Positions 23,570-33,971 of a DNA stretch of 64,000 nucleotides are shown piece by piece. The notes beneath the pieces were generated by a model that was not told the DNA's origin, searched no databases, and was given only the letters and a program-made list of their open reading frames with translations. Source of the stretch: Pyxicephalus adspersus. Lineage: Eukaryota; Chordata; Amphibia; Anura; Pyxicephalidae. The first letter of the stretch is position 1. Each line of letters begins with the position of its first letter. The DNA is taken from contig NC_092858.1 of assembly GCF_032062135.1 (NCBI RefSeq), positions 121,671,066 through 121,735,065 of the forward strand, written 5' to 3'. The position numbers and the translations under genes were made by a program.

Positions 23570-24480
23570 TACAAACTCACCATACAATCAACTTACAAAT
23601 AACTTTGGATCTACCAAATGTAATACAAGGACCTATTTCATCTATCCAATTAGTTTAGGTGTTCTTAGTGTTATATTTATTATTAAATACAGTACTAAAA
23701 ATCAGCTGATATGGATATACAGACATCTAGCGGGATGAAAGGAACCCTTTTATTTGTTCTTACCACAATGCTAAAATTAAAATGTAATTTTTTTTAATTT
23801 AAAAATATAGTGGGACTTTAAAGGCAATCAATTTGGCACTAATTAACAATATACATGATTCTTTATTTTTTTCAACTTTACAAAATGGTAAAATTATTTA
23901 AAATACATGGATTATAATGTTGTATCCTCAAAACACATCGCAAACCTCAATTTTTACATTGATTACAATGCTGTATCCTTGACACTTTTCATGGCACTTG
24001 ACCACTTGTTCAGGAGGAAAATTCTACAAGCTAAGAAAATAGTTTTATTCTAATAAACACCATAATATACAATAACTCAAAAAATTAACAATTAATATAT
24101 GTCATGCTTACTCCTATAATCAATCCCATCAAGTCGCAGTCCCCTCACCAAGTATCCAAAAAGGTTTTTTTAAAAAAATATTATACACAAATATCAACAT
24201 AATCATATTCAAGATATGTGATTCACCACCAATAAAATATTATAATTATTTTAATTGCTACAAAATAATATGTCTCCCTTCTAAATCCAACCATCATAAC
24301 AAATTCTATGCAACACATGTGTGTATCTCAGAAAATGTATAAGCACACACCATTATCATTAAAAGTGTATTTAAATTTTAACCCTCATATTCAATACCAA
24401 AATCTATATTGAAAAGAAAAAATGAATGTCCATCACTATATGTAACCGCTCACCAATGACAAAATTATCTATATATAACT
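23570..24480. other. AT-rich intergenic DNA
   Basis: No gene recognised. Confidence 0.55.
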
Positions 24481-24489
24481 CTGGGGGAC

Positions 24490-25957
24490 GCATTTTTTGT
24501 TGAGTTAGATCTTACATTTGTTTGCTTTTTTTACAAATTTTTGGGTGGTGAATCTAGAAATGACCCCAGTTTTTTGCTATTACATCCAGTTTTTACGATA
24601 CAGGGTACCCCCTATTTTTGTCAAAAAACATGCAAATTTTACATACAATGAAAAAATAATAAAATAACTTGAATGTACTGTTTATTTAATTTTTTTTTGT
24701 TCATACATAGGATTTATTGTTACTCTATGACATTTTTTTTTACAGTAAAACATTTGAACATTTATTGGGTAAGCAGCAGAACTGCTTCATCAGACCCAGT
24801 TTCATGTGCAGAGGTAGGAATATAATATTCTTTCTATCAACAAGTGGCTCATGTAGAATGTTTGGATCACCTGGTTTTAGGGCAGATCTTGGAGGCCAAT
24901 TTCTTTCCACCCAATGTCTCTCACGAGCTTTGCTGTCCCAAATGCACAGATAACAGGATACTTGGTTTATCCGCGTTGTTGATCAAGAAGGAAGCATACC
25001 ATTTTAAGGTTAACATAGATGACCCAATTGTGTTAGTGATATTGCAACAACTCAATGACTCTCTTTATGTCTGCATATTCTTCACAAAGAGAAACTGAAT
25101 TGCCAATTGGGACTGACCCAAATATATTGCCGTTGTGAAGGAGGACAAACTTTAAGCTCCGCTTTGAGCTATCGATGAATAGTCGCTATTCAGTTAAGTT
25201 ATAGATTGGAATTCCAAATTCCTCCAATTAAGCAGGTATGTTATGGCAATACACAAAGCCAGTGTCAGTTCTAAAGTACTGCAGAAATGCAATTTCATCG
25301 GTTCGAAAAATACGATACCTTCATTCGTTTTTCAAGTAAGTTTTTCTCCTGCAGTCTTGATGCTAGGAGTTCTGAAGCCTTCTTTGATAGTCCCAAATCA
25401 CGAGCCAAATCACTTTACTCATGCCGATCAAATCCCTTATGAACAGAGTCTTCTTCAGTTTCAAAATCTTCATCATTGCTGTCACCTAGTTCATCACTAT
25501 AATCATGTTGTTCAAGAGAGGGTAGTGTAACGAAACCCGGCACTGGGATTTTATCTGAATGAGCCACTGGGCGTAAAGCCGATGATAGACTAGGATACTC
25601 TATGTTACATTTATGTTTCTTGTTATATCTTAAAGTTATCACTATAAAAAAGTAACAGTCACTAAAACGATCTTATGGCTCCCGCCAAACCATAGGTTTA
25701 CCAAATGGCATGTTATCACATGTTCCCTTTGTCCACATCGGTAAACCCTAGACGCACTGTTTGCACACCTTATGAGGGGCCCAAAACTTATTTTGATCAC
25801 CAAGTTTAACTTTGAAATATGTCAAATAGGCTTGCTCGACAAATGTGCTGATGTTCCCCCTTAGACTGGGAATGGTGAAACTGCCACAGATATAACAAAA
25901 TGAATCAGGATTGTTTAGGCACTTATTATGAGAAACAGCAGAGCCAGACATGATCTG
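24490..25957 (-). pseudogene. Relic of a transposon-associated zinc-finger-like protein
   Basis: On the minus strand, starting at an ATG at 25951-25949, the reading MSGSAVSHNKCL leads into NNPDSFCYICG and later a WAPHKVCKQC motif, i.e. paired CxxC/CxxxC cysteines typical of a small zinc finger. An interval to about 25650 is frame-disrupted, then KHKCNIEYPSLSSALRPV, an acidic stretch, and KGFDRHE appear (25415-25640). Further segments are split by stops and frameshifts: LARDLGLSKKASELLASRL (about 25340-25400), RLFIDSSKRSLKFVLLHNG (about 25120-25180) and a C-terminal relic near 24790-24900. I recognise this order from uncharacterised, multicopy proteins found in many animal genomes and considered transposon-derived, but I cannot assign a superfamily. 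A pyrimidine-rich stretch ending in AG lies just before the ATG (25955-25968), resembling a splice acceptor. The gene is broken. Confidence 0.65.
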
Positions 25958-26499
25958 AAAGAAAGGAAATACGTGTGTAAGTATAAAAATACATTTTGCG
26001 TATTCACTACTTAGAGCAGGGCACAACCTCTGACCAAACTGTCTTGCGTGTAAATGAATAGCCTATACAAATCCAAGCTACAGTAATCGCATTATTATAA
26101 GTGGTAGATAAAAAACCTGACGTGATAGAAGAAAACTGCACTTTCGACAATCAGCATATCTATTTTATTATAAGTAAGCTTAAAAATTTAAGTCAACAAA
26201 AAATATGTTCAACATTTCTCCCTAGTGTAATCTATGTATATGCACACATATGTACAAAGCCAAACCTTACCATATGAAAAAAGGTGAAATATTACCAAAC
26301 AAACACTACAGATCATAACTAGCACCAAAAGCCATTAAATTACCACCATATTGCATTGCTCATCTCAAAGTTAGAAATATCTATCAACCAAAACTTACTT
26401 ATCTCAGCCCTTATTCCAAAAAGTCATACTCGTTACCTTAAATCCTAATTTTGCACCTTAAAATTGAATTGGAGACCTATATCAGCACTGCTGCAGAAG

Positions 26500-27600
26500 A
26501 ATCCAAACCTCTGCAGCGTGATTTTCTTTGACAAGGCTGAACACAGGCGAGACCTGCTCCAAAGCCCCCTTCTACTTTTGGCACCCGCTCCCATAAGACG
26601 GCGTCCCTCGTGGCGAGCCTAAGCTCTGCCTCCAATCAGAAGTGACGTCTCTGGCCTAAGCTCCACCACCAACCGGAAGTGACGTTTCCGGTTGACAGGA
26701 AACACTTGGATGCATGATTAAAACTGAACCATGTGTATCCATTCTTAAGGGGCGCTGGCGTGCAGCAGAGCATATTCAGGTTCCTAATGGGAAGTCGCAT
26801 CTCCATAGAGAGATAAATCCCCCATCAGAGCTCGCAACAGAAGGGCTCCAATATTAGAACATGTTAATTGTATACACCCGGAGGGGCTTGGTGCCCCAGT
26901 CAATGCAGGGACTATAATTAAATCATAGGTAGATGAACTGGTATACATATTACATATTCAAATCAATTAAGTACTATTTTTAATAATACTTTTTCTACCA
27001 ATGTTGTACAATGACATTACAATGTATTTTTCAATTATAATGAATATTATAAAGAAAAAAAGCAGAGGTACCTTTGCTTGGACGGCTGCCGCAGGTTCGC
27101 CCTTTCCACTATACCACAACGTCTCTACCAATGTTGATCCTTCCACGATAGTATTCTTCATAATAGGTGTTACTTATCAACATCTTTATAACATCCTCTC
27201 TTTGTAGAAAAATCTATTTGGACGGTTCTAAAAAACCATTCAGTTATTTATCAAGCAAACACATGGACAAGAGATTCCAAATGGTTTCATCATTGGAACA
27301 TCCACTTCGGACCAATCATTGTTACTTTTCTGTTTCTGAATTGACGGTATTCGATTATCGTATAAATTCCAGGGTCTCTCTATCCCCTGTAGAAGCCCAC
27401 ACGGGCGAAACACGTCAGGTTGAGACCTGGTCTGTGACTATTTGCCCACATGCAAGTTTGTAATGCTTCTATTCGTACAGTGGGGATAATTGTATATCCT
27501 GCCTATTCTCAATAATGTTTTATTTATTGCTTTATTTTAAGTTTTTTTGTGTACTAATAAAAATTATCATCAATTTTATATATAATCATTCTCCTGTGTC
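26500..27600 (+). mobile_element. Penelope-like terminal region with hammerhead-like motif
   Basis: GC-rich start (26560-26720) with two diverged copies of a 40-odd-bp unit (gcctaagctctgcctccaat and gcctaagctccaccaccaac, each followed by gaagtgacgt). The segment runs rightward through a hammerhead-like motif at 27369-27430 to an AT-rich end with aataaaaatt near 27555. By position it would be one of the long-terminal-repeat-like segments (pLTR) flanking the Penelope-like element at 27770-29490. It is not clearly alignable with the other candidate at 29750-30580 outside the ribozyme-like core. Assignment is inferred from motif and context. Confidence 0.4.
27369..27430 (+). ncRNA. Degenerate hammerhead-ribozyme-like motif
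   Basis: The order of elements matches a type I hammerhead. Box 1 position CTGTAGA (27387-27393; consensus CTGANGA, so A6 is changed to T), one unpaired A, stem II GCCC/GGGC (27395-27398 with 27403-27406) with loop ACAC, GAAA (27407-27410), a two-base-pair stem III (A27410-T27415, C27411-G27414), then C at 27416 as the predicted cleavage base in a GTC triplet. Stem I is extended by GTCTC/GAGAC and CCAG/CTGG pairings at 27369-27378 and 27422-27430. The substituted core base should abolish activity. Confidence 0.5.
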
Positions 27601-27769
27601 TATAAAAGAAGCCTGCTTTTCTTTCCTCCTTCTGTTCCTATGGTATAGTGCAACTATTGGACGTTAAAGACTTTGGCACCTAACCAATTTGATTGAGGGT
27701 TTTAACTATGTGTACATGTGGCATGGCTAGCTATACTCTATGAATATATAAAAAAAGCTTAAAACTCAA

Positions 27770-28066
27770 AACCTCCTTTAAACCTGGAATATTTGTTGCT
27801 TCCAATTCAAATATGCACTTTGTTTCTTTCTGTAATATTTTTTTTATCAAAGTTACCTCTTCTCAGGTCAGGGTAAATTCTTTCCAAAGCAACAAATCTT
27901 AATTCATCCAAGTTGAAATTATGTTCATAGATTCTCTTTCAGAAAGACCTTTTGGTCTTCCCAATAAAGAATCTCCCACAACTACAGAAAGCAAAATATA
28001 CCACCCCTGCAGTGTTGCAATCCACAATTTCATTTAGTTTAATCCTTATATTACAATATATTTGAA
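27770..28066 (-). pseudogene. GIY-YIG endonuclease domain of a Penelope-like element
   Basis: The minus strand reads EIVDCNTAGVVYFAFCSCG, then RFFIGKTKRSF, a stop, KRIYEH and later LRFVALERIYPDLRRG. This matches the GIY-YIG fold region that Penelope-like retroelements carry C-terminal to their reverse transcriptase: the VVYFAF strand replaces the GIY motif, FIGKT is the YIG position, and the R-x-x-EH follows. The stop after KRSF and further disruptions make it non-functional. It lies downstream, in the minus-strand sense, of the reverse transcriptase at 28755-29490, separated from it by inserted repeats (about 28070-28755), so RT and endonuclease are no longer contiguous. Confidence 0.75.
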
Positions 28067-28069
28067 AAT

Positions 28070-28755
28070 TATCTGTACTTTGATGTATCCAATTATAATA
28101 ATTACACTTTTTTTGTTATTAAAAATAAAATGTATTTAGGATTTGAATTGGAGGCAAAAACATGGAGGCATTCTGTTTTTTTTTTTTTTTCAATTCAATT
28201 TAAAACTTACAAACAGGAGCGTATATAAGATTTTAAGTACATTACAAGATGGTAGGGAATATCTAATAGGCGAAAATTGCTGATATGGGTATGTCTATAT
28301 GTTTCTAAGTAATCCAAGGATGTTCCTTTGGTATAGTATAGTTTAAAAAAATGTTTTTTAAAAAAAATATAGATTTTTTAGTTTATTAAATTTATTATTT
28401 TTACATGATTTTGTGTTTCAAACTTTATTATACTCATACTAATATATTATACCGTAAAAAATTTTTTAATGAAAGACATGTAAATATGTACCGCTTTTAG
28501 ACATATAAAACCGGAAAGAGGGTTAATAACATATAAAACCGCTAGGGAGGTTAATGTTTTAGTTTATTGAATGTGTGTGATTTGTGTAACTAATTTTTAT
28601 TTTTTTACAGGTTATCCCACAAAGACAAGATGATTCCCATGGCTGTACAATGTGGAATCACCGGGCACTAGAGGTTATATGAGGACAAGTCCCACCATTC
28701 ATCAACTCTAGTGCTCTGTGATTAGCCGAGGAAAGGTAAACCTTGATGACAGCTC
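28070..28755. mobile_element. Repeats inserted in the Penelope-like element
   Basis: The right part (28560-28755) is a half-copy of the foldback family at 13990: ttgtgtaacta, acaggttatcccaca, a gcactagaggtt block, gaggacaagtcccacc, and accttgatgacagct. Just left of it, ccgctagggaggttaa (28538-28553) is the terminus type of the TTAA element at 55838, preceded by a short direct repeat acatataaaaccg (28502 and 28529). Protein homology to the RT stops exactly where this DNA begins (near 28755), supporting insertion. Confidence 0.6.
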
Positions 28756-29490
28756 AAATATTGTGAGTAAGGAATACTATCTATGAGTGAAGTAGGGTGG
28801 GCACTAGTGGCAAATAATATTGTGTTGCCAGTTGTCGATTTCCAATATAGTGACGAGGCTAGTACATTGTTATCCCCTTTCTGGATATAGATATCCAAAA
28901 AGGGAATACAAGGTAAATTGTGGTCCATGGTGAACCTAAAATTATATTTGTTAACTTGCATCTTGTCAAAAAATTATTTGAACAACTCATGGGTACCCGT
29001 CCATATGATGAAAACGTCATCTATGTATCGACACTGTGGCATAGGTACATGGATAAGGTCTCGTCAGTAAAGAGGTCCCTTTCCCAACCACCCAGATACA
29101 AATTGGCGTAGCTCGGGGCACAACATGTGCCCATAGCCACACCGCTGGTCTGTGGGTATAGAAAATCATTGAAAAGAAAAATATTCCTGGTAAGAATAAA
29201 TCTTAACAATCTCAGTATGAACTCAGAATATGACCAAAGTGTCCTGTCCTTTTCCATTAAGAACCTTTTTATGGTTTGAATACCATTTGGGAAAGCTAGA
29301 ATAGAGGGCTTCTATGTCTATTGTAATAAGAAGTGAGTTCTGGGGTACATTGAGATCCTCTATCAATTTTAGTAGATCAGCGGTATCTTTTTTAAAGGAT
29401 GGGAGGCCGTATACATGGGGACGTAAATATAGATCCACAAGTTTACTGGCATTGCTGGTTAAGTTCAGTTGTTTTATAATCACCATTTAA
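28755..29490 (-). pseudogene. Penelope-like (Neptune-type) reverse transcriptase, broken
   Basis: Minus-strand blocks in order: VDLYLRPHVYGLP and LLITIDIEALYSSFP (29300-29450, RT motifs with the first catalytic aspartate region); SGVAMGTCCAPSYANLYLGG (29085-29145); RYIDDVFIIWTGTHE with the catalytic YIDD at 29016-29027; then PFLDIYIQKG and a segment ending SLIDSIPYSQYL (28760-28900). Stops and frameshifts separate the blocks. This order is characteristic of Penelope-like RTs, which are telomerase-related. The GIY-YIG endonuclease that should follow is displaced to 27770-28066. Upstream (29500-29730) a lysine- and glutamine-rich frame could be the N-terminus but is uncertain. Hammerhead-like motifs flank the element on the opposite strand. 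Confidence 0.85.
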
Positions 29491-29749
29491 ATAGTTTTTT
29501 AATCATTTGCACTTTTCCATGGTACTTAACAAGGGAGAAGTGGTGGGCAAATCAATATCCCCTCCTTTATGTTTCTGTGTAATGTGTGTTTCTTGGTTGT
29601 TTTTTATTTTTTTTTCTTGGCCTTTTGTGTGTTTGGTGTTGTTGGTGTGGTGCCCCGCTGTTTTGTGGCTTACTTCCCCCTGTGTTGCTCCGTGTTGTGA
29701 ATCTTGATTTGCTGGCTGCGTGTCTCTCATGTTGTGTTCCGGATGTACT

Positions 29750-30590
29750 GTATTTCCCTGTGCGTGATGTCACTTCCAGGCACCGAACACAGGAAACACT
29801 ACTTGCGGGTCTGGAGACTTGCTTTAAGGAGGGTTTCTCAAGCGACTTACATGCACTTGATGCATCCCAGATGATGGCGGTCTCCCTGTTTCTTGAACTA
29901 TATGCACTGGTTTAAAACAACAATCTATTAGTAAGTACCCGTATCTCTTTCTGGCTTTGTTAAAACGCTTTTAATGTATGAGTATGAGCATTCAATTGGA
30001 TGTAATTCCTTGGGCACAATAACTTGCATCGTGGGCCATAATTCCCTTTCCTCTGTGCATATGTGCACTAATATACCTAGTGAAATTTTTGTACCTCTAT
30101 TTGGCATTTATGCATTTATATATCCAGTTACATGCCTACGCAGTGATTTGTCTGATCCTTACTTTTGACCTATACTAATGACATCCTTTGTGTGAAACGT
30201 TTTGTATCTCCACTTTAGATACATGCTAGATGCTTGAATGGCAATTTTTTGAAAACCTCAAGGGACAAACAATACAAATTGAATATTATGGTGGATGAAT
30301 AATTTGGGATACCGCTATCTCTGTTGTTGTGCTTTTAGCCCTGCTTTATACCTGCCTCCATACCAAGTGACAAAGTGCACTTGTAGTTGAATAGCCTTTT
30401 GCTATGTATATTTATATAAGATTTTTTATTTAAAGACATTGTATAAGAATGTGCATGCAGTTATGTATACTAATGGTTTCTCTGTATTGCATTGTAGTGC
30501 TGATACATCTCTTTGCTTGTACTAATTACATCCCTGAGGAAGCAGACCTAGTCTGCGAAACGCGTTGGATGATCCCTACATATGTAGGAG
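29750..30590 (+). mobile_element. Penelope-like terminal region ending in ribozyme-like motif
   Basis: It begins around gtgatgtcacttccagg (29765), a word comparable to the gaagtgacgt of 26640-26690, and continues through AT-rich non-coding DNA to the hammerhead-like motif at 30529-30571. It contains no credible reading frame. Immediately to the right the sequence changes to a hAT transposase relic, so the element is truncated or was joined there. Its extent is inferred. Confidence 0.4.
30529..30571 (+). ncRNA. Hammerhead-ribozyme-like motif (type I)
   Basis: Sequence and pairing follow a type I hammerhead. Stem I CATCC (30529-30533) pairs with GGATG (30567-30571). Box 1 is CTGAGGA (30534-30540), agreeing with CTGANGA. 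Stem II GCAGAC/GTCTGC (30542-30547 with 30551-30556) is perfect with loop CTA. GAAA is at 30557-30560. Stem III is A30560-T30565 and C30561-G30564, and T30566 is the predicted cleavage base. One unpaired A (30541) sits where position 10.1 should pair. The same extra A occurs in the motif at 27394, so it may be a family trait. Such motifs are known in Penelope-like elements, where they may process transcripts. Activity is untested. Confidence 0.7.
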
Positions 30591-30594
30591 GTGC

Positions 30595-32645
30595 AACCAC
30601 GTCATCCTCTCTTCTTCCACCTACATTGACTCCTTCTCCATCTGTCATTGCTACTTTGTCTAAGGAGGTTGGTGCCAGCCAGACTTCTAGCAGTGATGAA
30701 TTATCAGCCTCTGCCCGCAAGTTTATTGGCATCAGACGACATTTGTCCCCGTAAGATGGGTACTCCAGTGACCCCTTCAGCTCCCCTAGCTCCCAGTCCC
30801 TTCAGCCCACTCTACCGAGGTTCTGCGCAAGGCATCAGGCTATGGGCCCAACCAACAAAAGAGTCATCAAACTAAATTCCAGTCTAGCCAAAATATTGGC
30901 CTTGCAGCTACTGCCGTACAGCATTGGGGTCTCTGCTCCCTTCCGTCAACTGATAGCCTGTGCCGAGCAGCGGTGGAATATACTAAGCAGGCATTGCTTC
31001 TCCCGCATAGCTGTTCCCAGTTTACATGCACATGTATTAGAAAACCTCTCCTGGGCATTGGCATTCCCGGTGTCTAGCTAAATCCACGTCACTATGGACA
31101 GCTGGACAACCAGGCACGTAGTGAGACGCTACCTGTCCTTCACCACTCACTGGGTGGCCTTGCATAGCTCAGTGGGCGGTAGTCAACAAGCGGCATTACA
31201 GCACCTGTTACCACCACCAATGGGTGTGGTGGGAAAGCATGGGCCACCCAGTCCCCTCCCTCCTCTTCCTCCTCCTGCATTCCTTCTACCGTCCACATTC
31301 CTTCTACCCCCTCTTTTCGACACTCCTCCTGAAAGGCCAGCAGCGGAGGGCAATGGGATTATGGCAGGGCAGATGTTATGCGGGCACGCTACTACGGCTC
31401 CCTCAAGCACATGCATTGCCAGGCAGTGCTGAAACTGGCGTCCTTGGGGGAGAAAAGTCACACCGCTAGAGAACTCTTGTCCGTTTTGCACAGAGAGGTT
31501 GAGGCTTGGCTGACGCTCTCCCGGCTCACACCAGGCAACGTAGTGTGCGACAACGGGGCCAACCCTGTGACCACGTTGCGCATGGGTTGCATAACACATG
31601 TGCCCTGCTTTGCGCACGTACTGAACCTGGTGGTGCAGAAGTTCTTTCACACGTACCCAGGACTGCAGGACTTACTGAGACAGGCTCACTCCATCTGCAG
31701 CCATGTACGCTGATTCACTACTGCTGCTGCGGCGCCTAGCAAGATCCAGTGCCAACAGAGGCTGCCACCGCATATACTCATTTGTGACACTGTGACTAGA
31801 TGGAACTCCTTCACATGCTCCAGTGTCTGTGTGAGCAAAAGCTAGACATCCGCCAATACTTGGGCAGCGTGGAGCATGGAGGCAGCGGGGACCTTGGTAC
31901 AGCCACACAACTGAACTATTTTACCAGTGACCAGTGGCTGCAGATAGAGACGCTGTCCAAGGTACTGGCCCGCTTTGAGCAGGCCACAAACGTTGTGAGC
32001 TGGAAGCGGTCAGGCTGGAATGATGTCATACCCATCATCTTTCTGCTTGACAATACCCTGTGTGGCCTGATGGAAAGTGGCGATGGCAGAGGAGGGGAAG
32101 AAATGGGGGAGGAGGATGAGGGTGACATTACACTTCATAGCCAACATCAGGAGGAGCAAGAAGGGACACTGGCCAGCATCAGGATTTTCAAGAGGAGGAG
32201 GAGGAAGATGATTATGATGATGATGATGAGGGAGACCAACCAAGCGCAAGAAAGAAAAGGTGACCAACCTGAGCAGAATACTATGCGACCGGCTGTGTGA
32301 GGAGTTCCGTGCACCACATTCCACACAGGGAGCTCAGGCGGACACTGCCTCCACCGTATGCACCTGTAGTGGCGGCAGCAGCAGTAGTGGCAGCAGGCCG
32401 CACACATCCAAAAGTCTAGGCCAAGGCAGGGGGGATTTTCTGGATGCCTTGAAATCTGCCTGCAGTTGGCACAGTATGCTATCAAGCTTATTTTGTGCCC
32501 AGCATCCAGTGTTCTGTCCGAAATACCCTTCAGTGCCGCTGGCGGAGTGGTCACGGACAACCGATCACTACTGGTCATTTTTGAAAATGAACGAAAGGTG
32601 GGTTACTAAAAACTTTCATATCCACACTGCAGATGTCACTGATTG
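30595..32645 (+). pseudogene. hAT-superfamily transposase pseudogene
   Basis: Plus-strand fragments, in several frames, follow a hAT transposase in order: VTMDSWTTR with the first catalytic aspartate near 31097; NVVCDNGANPVTTL (about 31538-31580) with the second; HVPCFAHVLNLVVQKFF (31598-31650), the CxxH region; ELLHMLQCLCEQ and WLQIETLSKVLARFEQATNV (31800-32000); and a C-terminal dimerisation relic (CPASSVLSEIPFSAAGGVV, about 32498-32554). A serine-rich segment upstream (30600-30750) may be linker; no BED zinc finger is visible. An acidic, GAG-rich tract (32090-32230) is inserted. At least four frame changes and stops make it inactive. hAT enzymes cut and paste DNA leaving 8-bp duplications. 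Confidence 0.85.
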
Positions 32646-32649
32646 ACTG

Positions 32650-33306
32650 ACACAAGTACTCACTCAACAACCAAGATGCCTCTGTGAACTCACACTGCTC
32701 CTGTGCTGAGTCTGTGGCTGCCTATCACCAACACCCTGTCATCTGAGCCTGGAGGCAGGTTAGTTATCGCAACGTACAAGGATGGCATTCATCCCCAATG
32801 TCATGCTTGCCATTGTGCCAGCTAGCAATATACTTTACATTTCTGCTGCTTTCCGGGAGGCCGACAAACTGCAGATGAAAACCCCCAGTACTGCCACACT
32901 GATAGGTACCATTGCCTTTGCCTAATTTTTCAGCTAAGTATTGTAAGATTGAGGGTTGGCATTCATGTCACCCACTTCATGATGCAAACTAGCAATATCG
33001 TCTATCTTCCTACCGCTTCCACCACCACAGACCACAGCAACAGTGCTGGCCCACAAAACATCTGGGTCTGGCCCTTCACAAATTTCAGATATTTGTATTA
33101 CACACTTCTGGGTGGCATTGACGATGGACTACACCCAGCTCTAGATGCCAGTTACCAATACAGTCCCCACTCCGCCTCAGTGCTCAGTGCTCTATTCACT
33201 ATAATTGTACACTTCTGTGTGGCATTGATGATGCACTACAACAAGATGGACCATGCTCCATCTCTGGTCCTCCATCCTTTTGCCTAATGTCACCGTGCTT
33301 CTTGTC
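32650..33306 (+). other. Probable 3' non-coding region of the hAT relic
   Basis: No gene. Loosely repeated words (gggtggcattgacgatg, gtggcattgatgatg, cacttctg) recur at roughly 100-bp spacing, suggesting old internal duplication. The frame 32949-33287 has no recognisable domain. Confidence 0.4.
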
Positions 33307-33926
33307 CACAACTTTATGGGCGGCATTCTTAACACATGTCATCCAGGCCATGATGCCAGGTAGCAATTATTAATATTAATAAACAGGATTTATATAGCGT
33401 AAACATTATGCAGCTATATAAATTAAATAGGGCTGCGTACATTAAAAAGCAATGTATTCTTCCGCTGTTTTGACAGCAGAGATAGTTGCTTGTGGGTTGA
33501 GTTCACCCTTTCTCAATGTCCTAATGTTTATACTGCCTCCTGGACACTGTCCATCACGCAAAAATCCTATTTGCCTGCTGTCACTTTGTCTGCCATTTTC
33601 TGGAAAACCACAACTGTATGGGTGGCATTCCTAACACGTCATCAAGGTCATGATGCCAGCTAGCATTTATTATTATTATTAATATTAATAAACATGATTT
33701 ATATAGCGTTAACATAATATGCAGTGCTGCTTACATTAAATAGGGGTTGCGTACATTAAATAGCAATGGGTTCTTCTGCTGTTTTGATGACAGAAATTGT
33801 TGCTAGTGGGTTGAGTTCACCCTTTCTCAATGTCCTAATGTTTATGCTGCCTTCTGGACGCTTTCCATCACGCAAAAATCCTATTTGCCTGCTGTCACTT
33901 TGCCTGCCATTTTCTGGAAAACCACA
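33307..33926 (+). repeat. Tandem duplication, two units of about 301 and 319 bp
   Basis: Unit 1 (33307-33607) and unit 2 (33608-33926) share, in order: a caact-tatgggyggcattc block, catgatgccag-tagca, a LINE-tail-like gatttatatagcg, tgcgtacattaaa, ttgagttcaccctttctcaa, and caaaaatcctatttgcctgc ending gaaaaccaca. They differ by small indels. The LINE-tail-like segment is carried in both units. The open frames at 33452 and 33766 are the same frame in each unit and show no domain. Confidence 0.85.
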
Positions 33927-33971
33927 GGGTTTTTTGGCACTTTTGTATTTGTCCCTTGTTGCCACTGTTAA

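Noticed and set aside
29586..29915. 109-codon plus-strand open frame with hydrophobic stretch
   Set aside because: Low-complexity T/G-rich sequence next to the Penelope-like element; the hydrophobic residues reflect poly-T codons.
31183..31650. 155-codon minus-strand open frame
   Set aside because: Antisense shadow of the hAT transposase relic on the plus strand.
32147..32578. 143-codon minus-strand open frame
   Set aside because: Antisense to the acidic tract and C-terminal part of the hAT relic.
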